NCBI RefSeq assembly: GCF_001975725.1
Contig: NZ_CP019434.1
Coordinates: 2,129,486-2,193,485, forward strand
From: Acidihalobacter ferrooxydans
GTDB lineage: Bacteria; Pseudomonadota; Gammaproteobacteria; DSM-5130; Acidihalobacteraceae
Direction of reading: 5' to 3'
DNA: 64,000 nucleotides
Shown here: piece after piece, positions 1 to 9,500 of the stretch
Numbering within the stretch: the stretch's first letter is position 1
How the letters are laid out: every line of letters begins with the position of its first letter
Made by a program: the position numbers and the translations under genes
The notes under the pieces: model-generated
Told to the model about the DNA's origin: nothing
The model's database searches: none
The model's input: the letters and a program-made list of their open reading frames with translations, nothing else

Positions 1-590
1 CCGGCGGCGCGGGTGACGATGTGTGTCAGATCGGCGGTGCTGTAAAACTCCAGACGCTGCACGATGCCGAAGCGGTCGCGCAGCGGCGAGGTAAGCAGAC
101 CGGCGCGAGTCGTCGCGCCGACCAGCGTGAACGGCGGCAGATCGAGCTTGATCGAGCGCGCCGCCGGCCCTTCGCCGATCATGATATCGAGCTGAAAGTC
201 TTCCAGTGCCGGGTACAGCACCTCCTCGACCACCGGGCTGAGGCGATGAATTTCATCGACGAACAACACATCGCGTGCTTCCAGATTGGTCAGCAGTGCA
301 GCCAGATCACCGGGGCGCTCCAACACCGGCCCGGAGGTGTGGCGCAGGTTGACGCCGAGTTCGTTGGCGATGATGTGCGACAAGGTGGTTTTGCCCAGAC
401 CGGGCGGGCCGAAGATCAGCGTGTGATCCAGCGCCTCGCCGCGCGCCCGGGCGGCCTGGATGAAAATCTCCATCTGCTCGCGCACGGCCGGCTGACCGAC
501 GTAATCGGCAAGCGTGCGCGGGCGAATACCGGCTTCCTGCACGACTTCGTCAGCACTGCCGGTGCCGGTCAGCAGCGAGCGCTCGCTCAT
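1..590 (-). CDS. ruvB: Holliday junction branch-migration ATPase RuvB (3' end outside window)
   Basis: RuvB is the hexameric AAA+ motor that drives branch migration with RuvA and hands the junction to RuvC in recombination repair. The visible ~196 N-terminal residues contain Walker A (GPPGLGKTT), Walker B (DEIHRL) and the 'GATTRAG' sensor-1 region. The reading frame runs off the left edge, so the winged-helix C-terminus is not seen. The ATG overlaps the ruvA stop as ATGA, so the two genes are translationally coupled. It is the last visible gene of yebC-ruvC-ruvA-ruvB. Confidence 0.97.
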   Translation of the reverse strand, partial: MSERSLLTGTGSADEVVQEAGIRPRTLADYVGQPAVREQMEIFIQAARARGEALDHTLIFGPPGLGKTTLSHIIANELGVNLRHTSGPVLERPGDLAALLTNLEARDVLFVDEIHRLSPVVEEVLYPALEDFQLDIMIGEGPAARSIKLDLPPFTLVGATTRAGLLTSPLRDRFGIVQRLEFYSTADLTHIVTRAA

Positions 591-1189
591 CGCACCGCCG
601 CCTTGAGCGCCTGACGGATCAAGTCCTCAGTCGTCATCTCGTCGGACTTGACCGCCGCGATCATGCGGCTGGCTTCCTGCGGCTTGTAGCCAAGCGCGAT
701 CAGCGCGTTGACGGCCTCATCCTCGGCCGATTCCTGCACGACGGATTTCGCCACGGAGGCAATGCTGACCGTGGCGCCACCGTCCAGCGCACCCGGCCGG
801 TCGCGCAGTTCGATGATGAGCCGCTCGGCAGTCTTCTTGCCGATCCCCGGCAGACGGGTCAGCCGCGCGGTGTCGCCGGCCTGGACGCAGGCGGTAAAGC
901 TCGCCGCATCCATGCCGGAGAGAATCGCCAGCGCCACGCGGGCGCCGACACCGTTGACCTTGAGCAGTTCGCGGAACAGCGCGCGCTCGGCTTCGGCGGC
1001 GAAACCGTACAGGTTGTGCGCATCCTCGCGCACCTGCAGATGGGTGTGCAGCACGACCTCAGCACCGGTCTCGGGCAGCGCGTAGAAGGTGGACATCGGC
1101 GCCTCGACCTCATAACCCACGCCACCCACTTCCAGCAACAGATGCGGTGGGCGCTTGTGCAGCAATGTGCCGCGCAGCCGACCGATCAT
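587..1189 (-). CDS. ruvA: Holliday junction DNA-binding subunit RuvA
   Basis: This 200-residue protein matches RuvA length (E. coli 203). It begins MIGRLRGTL, the canonical OB-fold start. A helix-hairpin-helix follows around residues 105-130 ([14 protein letters not shown]), and the C-terminal three-helix domain that contacts RuvB closes it (ALGYKPQEA). RuvA tetramers hold the four-way junction square-planar for RuvB. An open frame runs upstream to 1825 but is only antisense-free read-through of ruvC. The start at 1189 overlaps the ruvC stop by 4 nt (ATGA), as ruvB does with ruvA. Confidence 0.97.
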   Translation of the reverse strand: MIGRLRGTLLHKRPPHLLLEVGGVGYEVEAPMSTFYALPETGAEVVLHTHLQVREDAHNLYGFAAEAERALFRELLKVNGVGARVALAILSGMDAASFTACVQAGDTARLTRLPGIGKKTAERLIIELRDRPGALDGGATVSIASVAKSVVQESAEDEAVNALIALGYKPQEASRMIAAVKSDEMTTEDLIRQALKAAVR

Positions 1190-1680
1190 CGCGCGACTCT
1201 TGACACGGCGCTGCGCGTGCTGTGCGTATGCGCATGGCACAAAGCGACGGCAAGCGCGTCGGCCGCATCGGCGGCGGGCGCCCTGGTCAATCCGAGAAGC
1301 ATTCGCATCATATGCTGCACCTGTGCCTTGTCTGCCGCGCCGCTGCCGACCACGGCCAGCTTGACCGCGCGCGGCGCGTATTCGAATACCTCCAGCCCGG
1401 CCTGTACGCAAGCGGTCATCGCCGCACCGCGCGCGTGCCCCAGAACGAGTGCCGAAGCCGCATTTTTGGCCATGAAGACCTTCTCCACGGCCAGCGCCTG
1501 CGGCGCGTACTCCGCCACCAGATCGCCGACTTCGGTAAATATGCGGCCCAGGCGCGGCGGCAGTTCCCCCGCGCCGAGCCGGATGCAGCCGCTGGCGACA
1601 TGCCGACTGCTGCGCCCGTCGCTGTCGATCACGCCGTAGCCGGTGACGCGTGAGCCGGGGTCGATGCCGAGGATGCGCAA
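1186..1680 (-). CDS. ruvC: Crossover junction endodeoxyribonuclease RuvC
   Basis: RuvC resolves Holliday junctions by paired nicking. The 164-residue product starts MRILGIDPGSRVTGYG, placing the first catalytic Asp at residue 7. The second acidic position lies in 'AVEKVFMAKN', and the C-terminal 'DAADALAVALCHAH' supplies the remaining metal ligands of the RNase-H-like fold. It starts 5 nt after the yebC stop and overlaps ruvA by 4 nt, so it should be transcribed with both. Confidence 0.97.
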   Translation of the reverse strand: MRILGIDPGSRVTGYGVIDSDGRSSRHVASGCIRLGAGELPPRLGRIFTEVGDLVAEYAPQALAVEKVFMAKNAASALVLGHARGAAMTACVQAGLEVFEYAPRAVKLAVVGSGAADKAQVQHMMRMLLGLTRAPAADAADALAVALCHAHTHSTRSAVSRVAR

Positions 1681-1685
1681 GGGGT

Positions 1686-2441
1686 TCAGTCGTCCGCCAA
1701 CTCGGCGAGCAGTTCGTCGGGGAACTCGGCGTTGGAGTAGACGTTCTGCACGTCGTCCAGGTCTTCGAGATTGTCGAGCATGCGCAGCAGCTTTTCGGCG
1801 GTTTCCACATCCAGCGGCGTGCCATTGCTGGCGCGCTGCGTGGTCTCCGCGGATTCGGGCTCCAGCCCCGCTTCTTTCATCGCCGCCGTCACCGCCTCGA
1901 AATCCTCCGGCGGCGTCAGCACTTCGATCGAGCCGTCGTCGGCAACCACCACGTCGTCCGCACCCGCCTCCAGCGCCGCTTCCATCACCGCATCCTCATC
2001 GGCCCCGGCCGGATAGCTCAGCACGCCGGTGTGGGCGAACATGAACGCCACCGAACCGTCGGTACCGAGATTGCCGCCGGCCTTGGTGAAAGCGTGGCGC
2101 ACTTCGGCCACGGTGCGGTTGCGGTTGTCGGTCATGCAATCGACCATCACCGCGACGCCGCCAGGGCCGTAGCCCTCGTAGCGCACTTCTTCGTAATTCT
2201 CGCCACCCAGTTCACCGGTACCGCGCTTGATCGCGCGCTCGACGGTGTCTTTGGGCATATTTGCCGTCAACGCCTTGTCGATGGCCAGCCGCAGCCGCGG
2301 ATTCATCGCCGGATCGCCACCTCCGCCCATGCGTGCCGCGACCGTGATTTCGCGGATCAGCTTGGTGAACAGCTTGCCGCGTTTCTTGTCCTGGGCGCCT
2401 TTACGATGTTGAATGTTGGCCCATTTACTATGCCCTGCCAT
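1686..2441 (-). CDS. yebC: YebC/PmpR-family protein (TACO1-like)
   Basis: The 251-residue protein begins [15 protein letters not shown], the diagnostic YebC N-terminus, and keeps the '[17 protein letters not shown]' core. Family members are described as DNA-binding transcriptional regulators and, more recently, as ribosome-associated factors helping translation of proline-rich stretches (like mitochondrial TACO1). The gene lies directly upstream of ruvC in the usual gammaproteobacterial order. The 5' side contains a short tandem repeat (2480-2524) in place of an obvious promoter. Confidence 0.95.
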   Translation of the reverse strand: MAGHSKWANIQHRKGAQDKKRGKLFTKLIREITVAARMGGGGDPAMNPRLRLAIDKALTANMPKDTVERAIKRGTGELGGENYEEVRYEGYGPGGVAVMVDCMTDNRNRTVAEVRHAFTKAGGNLGTDGSVAFMFAHTGVLSYPAGADEDAVMEAALEAGADDVVVADDGSIEVLTPPEDFEAVTAAMKEAGLEPESAETTQRASNGTPLDVETAEKLLRMLDNLEDLDDVQNVYSNAEFPDELLAELADD

Positions 2442-2479
2442 GCCACTACACCTCTGAATCGATCAATAGAATCGGCTAA

Positions 2480-2524
2480 TCAAGACTCAGCTAGTCAATA
2501 CTCAGTCAGTCAAGACTCAGTCAA
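2480..2524. repeat. Three 15-nt tandem repeats between yebC and the hydrolase gene
   Basis: Three consecutive units (TCAAGACTCAGCTAG, TCAATACTCAGTCAG, TCAAGACTCAGTCAA) fill the space between the hydrolase stop and the yebC start. A related array of 14-nt units sits in the equivalent position after fmdB at 18963-19046. Confidence 0.85.
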
Positions 2525-2537
2525 TCACGCGATCTTA

Positions 2538-3176
2538 TCATTCCCGACCGTCGAAGGCGCCGGTGCGCAGGAACCGGCATACGGCCTCGGCGACCGGCGG
2601 CGCGTACAGCAGGCCGAAGTGACCGTACGGCACACTCAAATGCGCCGTAATCCACGCCGCCCGGGTTTCCTGTACGCACACCGTGCCGTCGTGCGGCGGC
2701 GGCAAGGGCGCGCCGAATACACGCCCCATGCCCATGCCGCCGCGTGTGCCGGCCACCATGCCGAGTTCGCGCGCCCCGTGCCAGGCCGGCGCGCCGCCCA
2801 GCAAACCGCGCTGAACGCTGCGCCCGAGCGCGACCGGGCGCAGCAACGGATTATTGACCGCATGCCGCGCCGCCGCGCTGCCCAGCACCGGCGTGCCAAG
2901 CATCACCGCACGCCCCGGCCGTTGCAGCGGCGCCTGCTCGAACAGATGCAGCAGCACCAACCCACCCAGACTGTGTGCCACGAAATGCACCACGTCGGCA
3001 TCAAGTCCGTCGACGAACCGTGCCAACCGGCGCGCATTGTCGGCCGGGCTGCGCAGCAGGCTGCGGTAGGCGAACGGATGGACGATATAACCGCAGGCCC
3101 GCAACCGACGGCGCAGCAACGTCATTTCAAGGCCGGTCATCCACAAACCGTGCAGCGTAACGACGACCTCACGCAT
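2538..3176 (-). CDS. Alpha/beta-hydrolase, putative lipase or esterase
   Basis: The 212-residue protein starts MREVVVTLHGLWMTG, an HG oxyanion-type strand. It has the nucleophile elbow 'AHSLGG' (Ser near residue 68) and a late 'GHFGLL' supplying a likely catalytic His, so it is an alpha/beta hydrolase of the small lipase/esterase type. No signal peptide is seen. The substrate cannot be read from the sequence. It overlaps nudB by 8 nt and appears to belong to the aspS-nudB-hydrolase-yebC transcription unit. Confidence 0.8.
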   Translation of the reverse strand: MREVVVTLHGLWMTGLEMTLLRRRLRACGYIVHPFAYRSLLRSPADNARRLARFVDGLDADVVHFVAHSLGGLVLLHLFEQAPLQRPGRAVMLGTPVLGSAAARHAVNNPLLRPVALGRSVQRGLLGGAPAWHGARELGMVAGTRGGMGMGRVFGAPLPPPHDGTVCVQETRAAWITAHLSVPYGHFGLLYAPPVAEAVCRFLRTGAFDGRE

Positions 3177-3612
3177 CGTTGGCCTCCGGCGCCCAGCGTT
3201 CGATTGCCTCGCGGTTGGTCCAGGAACTCACCCGGCTCACCGCTACTGCGCGCGGCAGCCAAGCGGCGTCCGCGTGCTCGGCGGGATTGATATGAATATC
3301 GACACGCACCGGCAGAATGAGCCGGAACACGTGCTCCACATTGTGCGTGTGCTCAGGCGCGTAGCGCGTGCGCCAGGGCGGCACAATGGGAAAACGCTGC
3401 GTTGCAGCACAATCCTCCGGCACAGCCACCAGTCCGGTCTCTTCCTGCAACTCCCGGGCCGCGGCAGCCGGAGCCGTCTCGCCCCACTCCAGGCTGCCGG
3501 TCACCGACTGCCAGAACCCCCGTGGTTCACGCCGCTCCAGCAACAGCACCTCGCCGGCCAGCGTGGCGATCACCACCAGCACCGATTCCGGTCGCTTCCA
3601 GGTGGCCACCAT
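3169..3612 (-). CDS. nudB: Dihydroneopterin triphosphate pyrophosphatase (Nudix)
   Basis: A perfect Nudix box is visible: G-x5-E-x7-REL-x-EETGL, beginning GSLEWGE. The N-terminus 'KRPESVLVVI' and location directly after aspS match NudB, which removes pyrophosphate from dihydroneopterin triphosphate in folate synthesis. The open frame extends upstream to 3819, but that part lies inside aspS on the same strand. The ATG at 3612 gives a 147-residue protein 14 nt after the aspS stop, close to E. coli NudB (150). Confidence 0.88.
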   Translation of the reverse strand: MVATWKRPESVLVVIATLAGEVLLLERREPRGFWQSVTGSLEWGETAPAAAARELQEETGLVAVPEDCAATQRFPIVPPWRTRYAPEHTHNVEHVFRLILPVRVDIHINPAEHADAAWLPRAVAVSRVSSWTNREAIERWAPEANDA

Positions 3613-3626
3613 GGCGCCAGCGCCGC

Positions 3627-5408
3627 CTATTCCTGCCGGCGAATGCGCAGATTCAGCTCGCGCAACTGACGCTCGCTGACCGCTGCCGGCGCATCGGTCA
3701 GCGGACAGGCGGCAGTCTGCGTCTTGGGGAAGGCCATCACGTCGCGGATCGAGGCGCTGCCGGTCATCAGCATTACCAGGCGGTCGAGGCCGAAAGCGAT
3801 ACCCGCGTGCGGTGGGCAACCGTACTTGAGCGCGTCAAGCAGGAAACCGAATTTCTCCTGCGCTTCTCCGGCACCGATGCCGAGCAGCTCGAACACCGCC
3901 GATTGCATCGCGCTCTGGTGGATACGCACCGAACCGCCGCCGATTTCAGTGCCGTTGAGCACCATATCGTAAGCGCGCGAGAGCAGCTCGCCCGGTTGGT
4001 CTCCCAGTTGCTCCGGGCGGTCCACGCTGGGCGCGGTGAAGGGGTGATGCAGCGAAACCCAGCGCTGCTCCTTCTCGTCGTACTCGAACATCGGGAAGTC
4101 GACCACCCACAACGGACGCCAACCGCGCTCGGCCAACCCGCGATCATGGCCGAGCCTGACGCGCAGCGCGCCGAGCGCGTCGTTGACAATGCGCGCCTTG
4201 TCCGCGCCGAAGAACAGCAGATCGCCGGTCTGCGCACCGCTGCGGTCAAGCAGCTCGACCACCACCGTATCGGGCATAAATTTGAGGATTGGCGACTGCA
4301 AACCTTCACGCCCGGCGTGGATGTCGTTGATCTTGATCCAGGCCAATCCCCTGGCGCCGTAGCGGGCGACAAAGGCGGTGTAGTCGTCGATCTCCTTGCG
4401 CGACAGCTCGCCGCCGGCCGGCAGGCGCAACACCACGACGCGGCCTTCGGGATCGTTGGCCGGGCCGGAGAACACCTTGAATTCGACCTCGCGCATCAGC
4501 TCGGTCACGTCGACGAATTCGAGCGGGATGCGCAGGTCGGGCTTGTCCGAACCGAAGCGGTACATCGCCTCGGCGTAGGTCATGCGCGGGAACGGGTTGG
4601 GCAGCGCGACTTCCAGGGTGCGCGCGAACAGCTCGCGGATCATGCCTTCGGCCAGTTCCATCACGCCGTTTTCGTCGAGGAACGAGGTCTCCATGTCGAG
4701 CTGGGTGAACTCGGGCTGGCGATCGGCGCGCAGATCCTCGTCGCGAAAACACCGAACGATCTGGTAGTAGCGGTCCATGCCGCTCATCATCAGTAATTGC
4801 TTGAACAGCTGCGGCGACTGCGGCAGGGCGAAGAAACTGCCGGGATGCGTGCGGCTGGGCACCAGATAGTCGCGCGCGCCTTCCGGCGTCGCCTTGGTCA
4901 GCATCGGCGTCTCGATGTCGAGAAAGCCATGTTCGTCAAGGTAATGGCGCAGTTCGCGGGTGATCCGCGCGCGCAGCTGCAGGCGGCGCTGCATCTGCGG
5001 TCGGCGCAGGTCGATGTAGCGGTAGCGCAGACGCGTTTCCTCGCCAACGTCATCTTCGTCGAGCTGGAACGGCGGCGTTTCGGCCGCGTTGAGAATTTCA
5101 AGACTCAATCCGAGCACCTCGACCTGACCGGTGGGCAGGTCGGCGTTTTCGGTGCCGGCCGGACGGCGGCGAACGCGACCGCGCACCTGCAACACATACT
5201 CATTGCGTACGCGCTCGGCGGTCATGAAAACCTCCGGCAGATCGGGGTCGAACACGACCTGGGCGACGCCAGCGCGGTCGCGCAGGTCGATGAAGATCAC
5301 CCCGCCGTGATCGCGGCGGCGGTTGACCCAGCCGCACAGCGTGATTTCCTGGTCGATCAGAGCCTCGTCGATGGCCCCGCAATAATGACTACGCATGTCC
5401 AAAATCAA
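3627..5408 (-). CDS. aspS: Aspartyl-tRNA synthetase
   Basis: The 593-residue product has the OB-fold anticodon-binding domain first ('[14 protein letters not shown]'). The class II core follows, with motif 2 '[20 protein letters not shown]' and motif 3 '[12 protein letters not shown]' plus the bacterial GAD insertion between them. Length agrees with E. coli AspRS (590). Initiation could be at 5408 or at MRSHYCG (5396); the second matches the usual N-terminus better. It charges tRNA-Asp with aspartate. In related genomes fmdB and DUF502 precede aspS, but here the pel operon lies between. Confidence 0.96.
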   Translation of the reverse strand: MILDMRSHYCGAIDEALIDQEITLCGWVNRRRDHGGVIFIDLRDRAGVAQVVFDPDLPEVFMTAERVRNEYVLQVRGRVRRRPAGTENADLPTGQVEVLGLSLEILNAAETPPFQLDEDDVGEETRLRYRYIDLRRPQMQRRLQLRARITRELRHYLDEHGFLDIETPMLTKATPEGARDYLVPSRTHPGSFFALPQSPQLFKQLLMMSGMDRYYQIVRCFRDEDLRADRQPEFTQLDMETSFLDENGVMELAEGMIRELFARTLEVALPNPFPRMTYAEAMYRFGSDKPDLRIPLEFVDVTELMREVEFKVFSGPANDPEGRVVVLRLPAGGELSRKEIDDYTAFVARYGARGLAWIKINDIHAGREGLQSPILKFMPDTVVVELLDRSGAQTGDLLFFGADKARIVNDALGALRVRLGHDRGLAERGWRPLWVVDFPMFEYDEKEQRWVSLHHPFTAPSVDRPEQLGDQPGELLSRAYDMVLNGTEIGGGSVRIHQSAMQSAVFELLGIGAGEAQEKFGFLLDALKYGCPPHAGIAFGLDRLVMLMTGSASIRDVMAFPKTQTAACPLTDAPAAVSERQLRELNLRIRRQE

Positions 5409-5777
5409 CTTCCCTGGTTATTCGATATACTCGGCAACAAGCGGTGCAGTTTACCTGCGCGCACTTGCCGCATGATACGACGCTCGCCTCTTACATTAGC
5501 ACTGTGCGGGATTGGGCGACGCCCTGAAGCTGCACTCTAACGAGCGTCAGCAGAACACCCTCCCGTTCGGCATGACCGACCTGCTCATCGTGGAACGTCG
5601 CCGGTGACATGCGATACACTCTCAGCGAACCGGCTTGTGTTGGCCCGCCTTAAGAATTCACAAAACAGTCGCCAACAACAGCGCCCGGAGCACGCGGCGC
5701 ATGTTACGGGGGGCAGCCTCTGCGCGGCAAGAGACAATTCGCGCATCCAATCCAAACCTGCGTACGAAAACTGTAGC
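5409..5777. other. Divergent intergenic region between aspS and pelA
   Basis: This 369-bp gap must hold the promoters of aspS (minus) and the pel operon (plus). An AT-rich patch near 5420-5435 (TTCGATATACTCGG) may be the aspS -10 region. I see no clear FleQ-like or other operator, and no small ORF with credible coding character. An open frame continues upstream of pelA to 5604 but has no recognisable protein features. Confidence 0.5.
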
Positions 5778-8699
5778 ATGCACTCATTCCGAACAGACCA
5801 CGGCCTAGCATCCGTATCCCATCATCGCGGCGGATTAGACATTATTCTCACTGCCGTTTTATTTTTGTTGTCAGCACCATTGGCATTTGCCGCCCAGCAG
5901 CCACCCTCCGTGGCGTTTTTCTACGGTGGCCAACCACCCATGAACGTGCTCCAGAACTTCGACTGGGTTGTGGTACAGGCACCAGACAAACGCAAGGCCA
6001 CAGCGCTCGAGCGCCCGCACAGCACACTGTTCGCCTACGTCTCCCTCGGGGAAGCCGAAGCCGGAACGCGCACGGCCCAAGCGTTGCCCAGTCATTGCCG
6101 GCTTGGCAAAAACAGTACCTGGAATTCGATCATCGTCGATCAGTCAAACCCCGCCTGCCGCGCGTTCTATCTTGATCGGGTCATCGCGCCGCTGCTCGCG
6201 CGCGGTTACCACAACTTTTTCTTCGACACCCTCGACAGCTATCGCCTGGTTCTCGCAGGAACTGACAACCAAGCCAAACGCCGTGCCTATCGGGCTGGCC
6301 TGATCGACCTGATCAAGGCGATTCATCAGCGGGATCCGACCGGCAAATTCATTCTCAATCGCGGGTTCGAATTGCTTGATGCGCTGCATGGCCAGGGCGT
6401 CGTCGGCGTGGCCGCCGAGTCGCTGTACCGCGGCTGGGACCAAAAAACGAAACGCTATGTCGCGGTGCCCAGGGCAGACACCGATTATCTGCTCCAGCAG
6501 TTCGCCAAGGTGCGCAAACACGGGCTGGTTCCCATCGCCATCGACTACCTGCCGCCGCAACAACGCACGCAAGCCGAAGCGCTGGCGCGCAAAATCGCCG
6601 CTCACGGCATCGCCCCCTATGTGACCGACGGCGCGTTGAACATCGTCGGCGTCAGTTCCGTCACCCCGCAGCCGCGGCGCATTCTGATGCTCTACGAGGG
6701 CCCCCACGCGCCGATGAACAACAACCTCAACTGGTATGCGGCCATGCCGCTCAACCACCTGGGCTACGCTACCCGCCAGATCGACGTCAGCACGCAAAAC
6801 CTGCCCACCGGACCGCTCACCGGCCAGGTCGCCGGCATTGTCACCTGGTTCGACAATGCCAGCTTCCCGCGCTCGGCAGCCACCTGGCGCTGGCTGCACG
6901 AACAGATCGCCGCCGGCGTGCCGGTGGCGGTGCTCGGCAGCTTCGGCGCGGGCGGCGATTCGACAACCCTGCAGGCATTGGCTCTCTCGCAGGGCGCGCA
7001 ACCGCCGGCGGGCCTGCATCCGACGCGTATCACCCAACGGGCCAAGGATTTTTTCGGATTCGAAAACCCGCCGCTGCCCAGCGCGCCCGACTTCATACCC
7101 TGGCAGATCAGCAAGGGCAAACCGCTACTCACCGTCTCGGAGGCCGGCCAGACCGAAGTCGCGGCCGCGATCACGCCCTGGGGCGGCTATGCTCTGAGCC
7201 CGTACGTGCTGCGCAACCTGCCGCAGGGTGATCTCAAGTCCGGCGAAATACAGGCCGCCTGGATTCTCAACCCCTTCCGCTTCTTTCGCGCCGCGCTGCG
7301 CCTGCCCGAGGTACCCGTCTACGACTACACCACCGCCAGTGGGCGGCGCCTGCTGTTCGGCCTGATCGACGGCGACGGCTTCGCCTCCGGCTCCTGGATC
7401 GGTCGTTTCCGCGACCAACCCGCCGCCAAGGTGATCCTCGATCAAGTACTCAAGCGTTTCCCGCTGCCGATCACGGCCTCGGTGATCGCCAGCGAATTCG
7501 CCTACGACGGCCTGTATCCAAAGGCCGAGGTGAACCGCCTGCGGCCCATCGCGCGCGCCATGTTCCGCCTGCCCTGGGTGGAAATGGGCTCGCACACCTA
7601 CTCCCATCCCTTCGACTGGCCGGCGCTGGAGCGCGATCCGAATCTGTCCGCCGGACTGCACATCAAAAAGGGGGCGCATACCCAGGGTGCCTACGTCACC
7701 GGTGACAGTCCATCGCTGCAGTACGGCTACAATCTGCCGGTGCCCGGCTACCGCTTCAGCCCCGAAATGGAGGTGACCGGCTCGGTGAAGATCATCGACC
7801 GCCTGCTCGCCCCGCCGGGCAAGCGGGTGCGCGTGATCCAGTGGTCCGGCGACACCAACCCCGACGCCGAAGTCCTGGGCATCGCCTACCGCGACGGCCT
7901 GGCCAACATCAACGACACCAACAGCACCATCGACCGCGCGCATCCGTCGCTCACCAACGTCGCGCCGCTGGGCGTGTGGAAGGGGCCGTATTTCCAGGTC
8001 TATTCGCCGATTGCCAACGAGGACCAGTACACCCACGGCTGGCAGCCGCCCTACTGTGGCTACAACAAGGCCATCCAGACCATGCAGATGACCGGCGCGC
8101 CGCGCCGGCTCACCGCGATGCAGATTTATTACCACTTCTATTCCGGCGCGCGCGCCTGCGCCCTGAAAGACCTGACTGAGGTCTACCAGTGGGCGCAGAA
8201 ACAATCCTCCACCCCGGTGTTCGCCTCGACCTACAGCCACATCGCCGTGGCCTTCGAGCACGCCGGACTGGCACGCACCGCCGAGGGTTATCTCGCCCGT
8301 GGCTACGGGCTCGATCAGGAACTGCGTATTCCCGCAAGCCTCGGCTACCCCGATCTTGCGCGCTCACGCAACATCGCCGGATTCGATGTGGCCAACGGCC
8401 AGCGCTACATCCATCTCGGCCCTGGCAATCAGGCGCTCCTGGTGCTCAGCCACAAGCGACCGCATGCGCCCTATCTGGTCAGCGCCAACGGTCTGATCGA
8501 AAATCTTCAACGCGGCCCCGGCCGACTGCAACTGAAACTGCGCGGCTTCGTCCCTCTGTCGCTGACCCTGGGCAACGCACAGGGTTGCCGGATTCGCCTG
8601 AATGGCAAACCTCTGTCTGCGCCAAAGGCTGTTGCGGGCCGCGTCAGCCTGCACCTGAAAGCACACAAGGCCGCCATCGCCGTGGCTTGCGGCCAATAG
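5778..8699 (+). CDS. pelA: Pel polysaccharide hydrolase/deacetylase PelA
   Basis: The 973-residue protein has an N-terminal signal sequence (LDIILTAVLFLLSAPLAFA, residues ~25-43). An endo-acting glycoside hydrolase domain follows (GH166 type, ~45-300; 'FFYGGQPP', 'NRGFELLD'), then a central Rossmann-like region (~300-500) and a C-terminal polysaccharide deacetylase domain ('GLIDGDGFASGSW', 'MGSHTYSHPFDW') with metal-binding Asp and His residues. PelA partially de-N-acetylates and trims Pel in the periplasm. The frame is open from 5604, but the ATG at 5778 is chosen because it places the signal peptide near the N-terminus. Length is close to Pseudomonas aeruginosa PelA (948). Confidence 0.95.
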   Translation: MHSFRTDHGLASVSHHRGGLDIILTAVLFLLSAPLAFAAQQPPSVAFFYGGQPPMNVLQNFDWVVVQAPDKRKATALERPHSTLFAYVSLGEAEAGTRTAQALPSHCRLGKNSTWNSIIVDQSNPACRAFYLDRVIAPLLARGYHNFFFDTLDSYRLVLAGTDNQAKRRAYRAGLIDLIKAIHQRDPTGKFILNRGFELLDALHGQGVVGVAAESLYRGWDQKTKRYVAVPRADTDYLLQQFAKVRKHGLVPIAIDYLPPQQRTQAEALARKIAAHGIAPYVTDGALNIVGVSSVTPQPRRILMLYEGPHAPMNNNLNWYAAMPLNHLGYATRQIDVSTQNLPTGPLTGQVAGIVTWFDNASFPRSAATWRWLHEQIAAGVPVAVLGSFGAGGDSTTLQALALSQGAQPPAGLHPTRITQRAKDFFGFENPPLPSAPDFIPWQISKGKPLLTVSEAGQTEVAAAITPWGGYALSPYVLRNLPQGDLKSGEIQAAWILNPFRFFRAALRLPEVPVYDYTTASGRRLLFGLIDGDGFASGSWIGRFRDQPAAKVILDQVLKRFPLPITASVIASEFAYDGLYPKAEVNRLRPIARAMFRLPWVEMGSHTYSHPFDWPALERDPNLSAGLHIKKGAHTQGAYVTGDSPSLQYGYNLPVPGYRFSPEMEVTGSVKIIDRLLAPPGKRVRVIQWSGDTNPDAEVLGIAYRDGLANINDTNSTIDRAHPSLTNVAPLGVWKGPYFQVYSPIANEDQYTHGWQPPYCGYNKAIQTMQMTGAPRRLTAMQIYYHFYSGARACALKDLTEVYQWAQKQSSTPVFASTYSHIAVAFEHAGLARTAEGYLARGYGLDQELRIPASLGYPDLARSRNIAGFDVANGQRYIHLGPGNQALLVLSHKRPHAPYLVSANGLIENLQRGPGRLQLKLRGFVPLSLTLGNAQGCRIRLNGKPLSAPKAVAGRVSLHLKAHKAAIAVACGQ

Positions 8700-8705
8700 C
8701 CGCCA

Positions 8706-9500
8706 ATGAGTACGAGCGCTCCAGTGCGCGGCCCTCTGCGACAGTCGCCACGCGCCGCCGCGCGCCGCGAACGTTTCATGCCCTGGTGGTTGCCTCTGGC
8801 TATCCTCGGCGCCACCGCGTTCGCCTTGTGGCTGCTGTTTCCAAAAACCTATATCGAACAAACCCTGCGCGCACAAACCCGACCCAACGCAGCCACCCTC
8901 GCCTACCTGCAATTGCTGGTAAAAGCCAACCCGGACAATCTCTCCACCCGCCTGATGCTCATCGAAAAAGCCCTGCTCGTGCAGAATTTACCCCTGGCGC
9001 GTCAGGCACTCGCACACTGGCGGAACCGGCCGCTTGAGACCCTGCCGCTCGACATCGCCCGGGCGCGCTTGCATTTGCTCCGACTGGAACTGCTGGCCGG
9101 TCCGCCGCAGGCGCCCGAACGGCAGCAACGGGTGGCCCGCTACACGCGCGATCTACTGCAGCTGGCGCCGCGTCTGACAACCGAACAAGCGCTACAGGAA
9201 ACCCGCTTTACCCTCCAACTCGGCGCCTACGCAACCGTCGCGGCTGTCGACCGGACGCTACTGCGGCGCACGGCACAACCCGCGCTGCGCGAACAAGTCT
9301 ATACGCAGGGCATCACTGCCCTGCTCGCTGGCGGTCAGCCCCGCGCGGCGCTGGCATTCGCCCGCACCGAAATGGGCCATGTACCCCATAACGATGCGCT
9401 CTGGCGTCGTCTGATCCGCCTGGCGTTGGCCGCAGGCCAACCCGAGCTGGCCGCCCGCTGCGCCCGCCGCCTGGTCGGCCTGCCGGAGCCGGCAGGATGA
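8706..9500 (+). CDS. pelB1: PelB N-terminal part: inner-membrane-anchored TPR protein (split gene)
   Basis: A 264-residue protein with a basic N-terminus, one membrane span (MPWWLPLAILGATAFALWLL, ~26-45) and helical tetratricopeptide-like repeats rich in Leu/Ala ('LMLIEKALLVQNLPLARQAL'). It aligns in position with the N-terminal segment of P. aeruginosa PelB (1193 residues), a TM anchor followed by periplasmic TPRs. The ORF ends in TGA overlapping the ATG of the next gene (ATGA), so PelB is made as two polypeptides here. It begins 6 nt after pelA. Confidence 0.85.
   Translation: MSTSAPVRGPLRQSPRAAARRERFMPWWLPLAILGATAFALWLLFPKTYIEQTLRAQTRPNAATLAYLQLLVKANPDNLSTRLMLIEKALLVQNLPLARQALAHWRNRPLETLPLDIARARLHLLRLELLAGPPQAPERQQRVARYTRDLLQLAPRLTTEQALQETRFTLQLGAYATVAAVDRTLLRRTAQPALREQVYTQGITALLAGGQPRAALAFARTEMGHVPHNDALWRRLIRLALAAGQPELAARCARRLVGLPEPAG

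Noticed and set aside
587-1825. 412-residue open frame covering ruvA plus upstream sequence
   Set aside because: The part above 1189 is out of frame with ruvC and has low-complexity Arg/Ala composition; RuvA homology starts at MIGRLRG.
7125-8261. Long minus-strand frames opposite pelA
   Set aside because: They are codon-position shadows typical of GC-rich genes and show no protein motifs.
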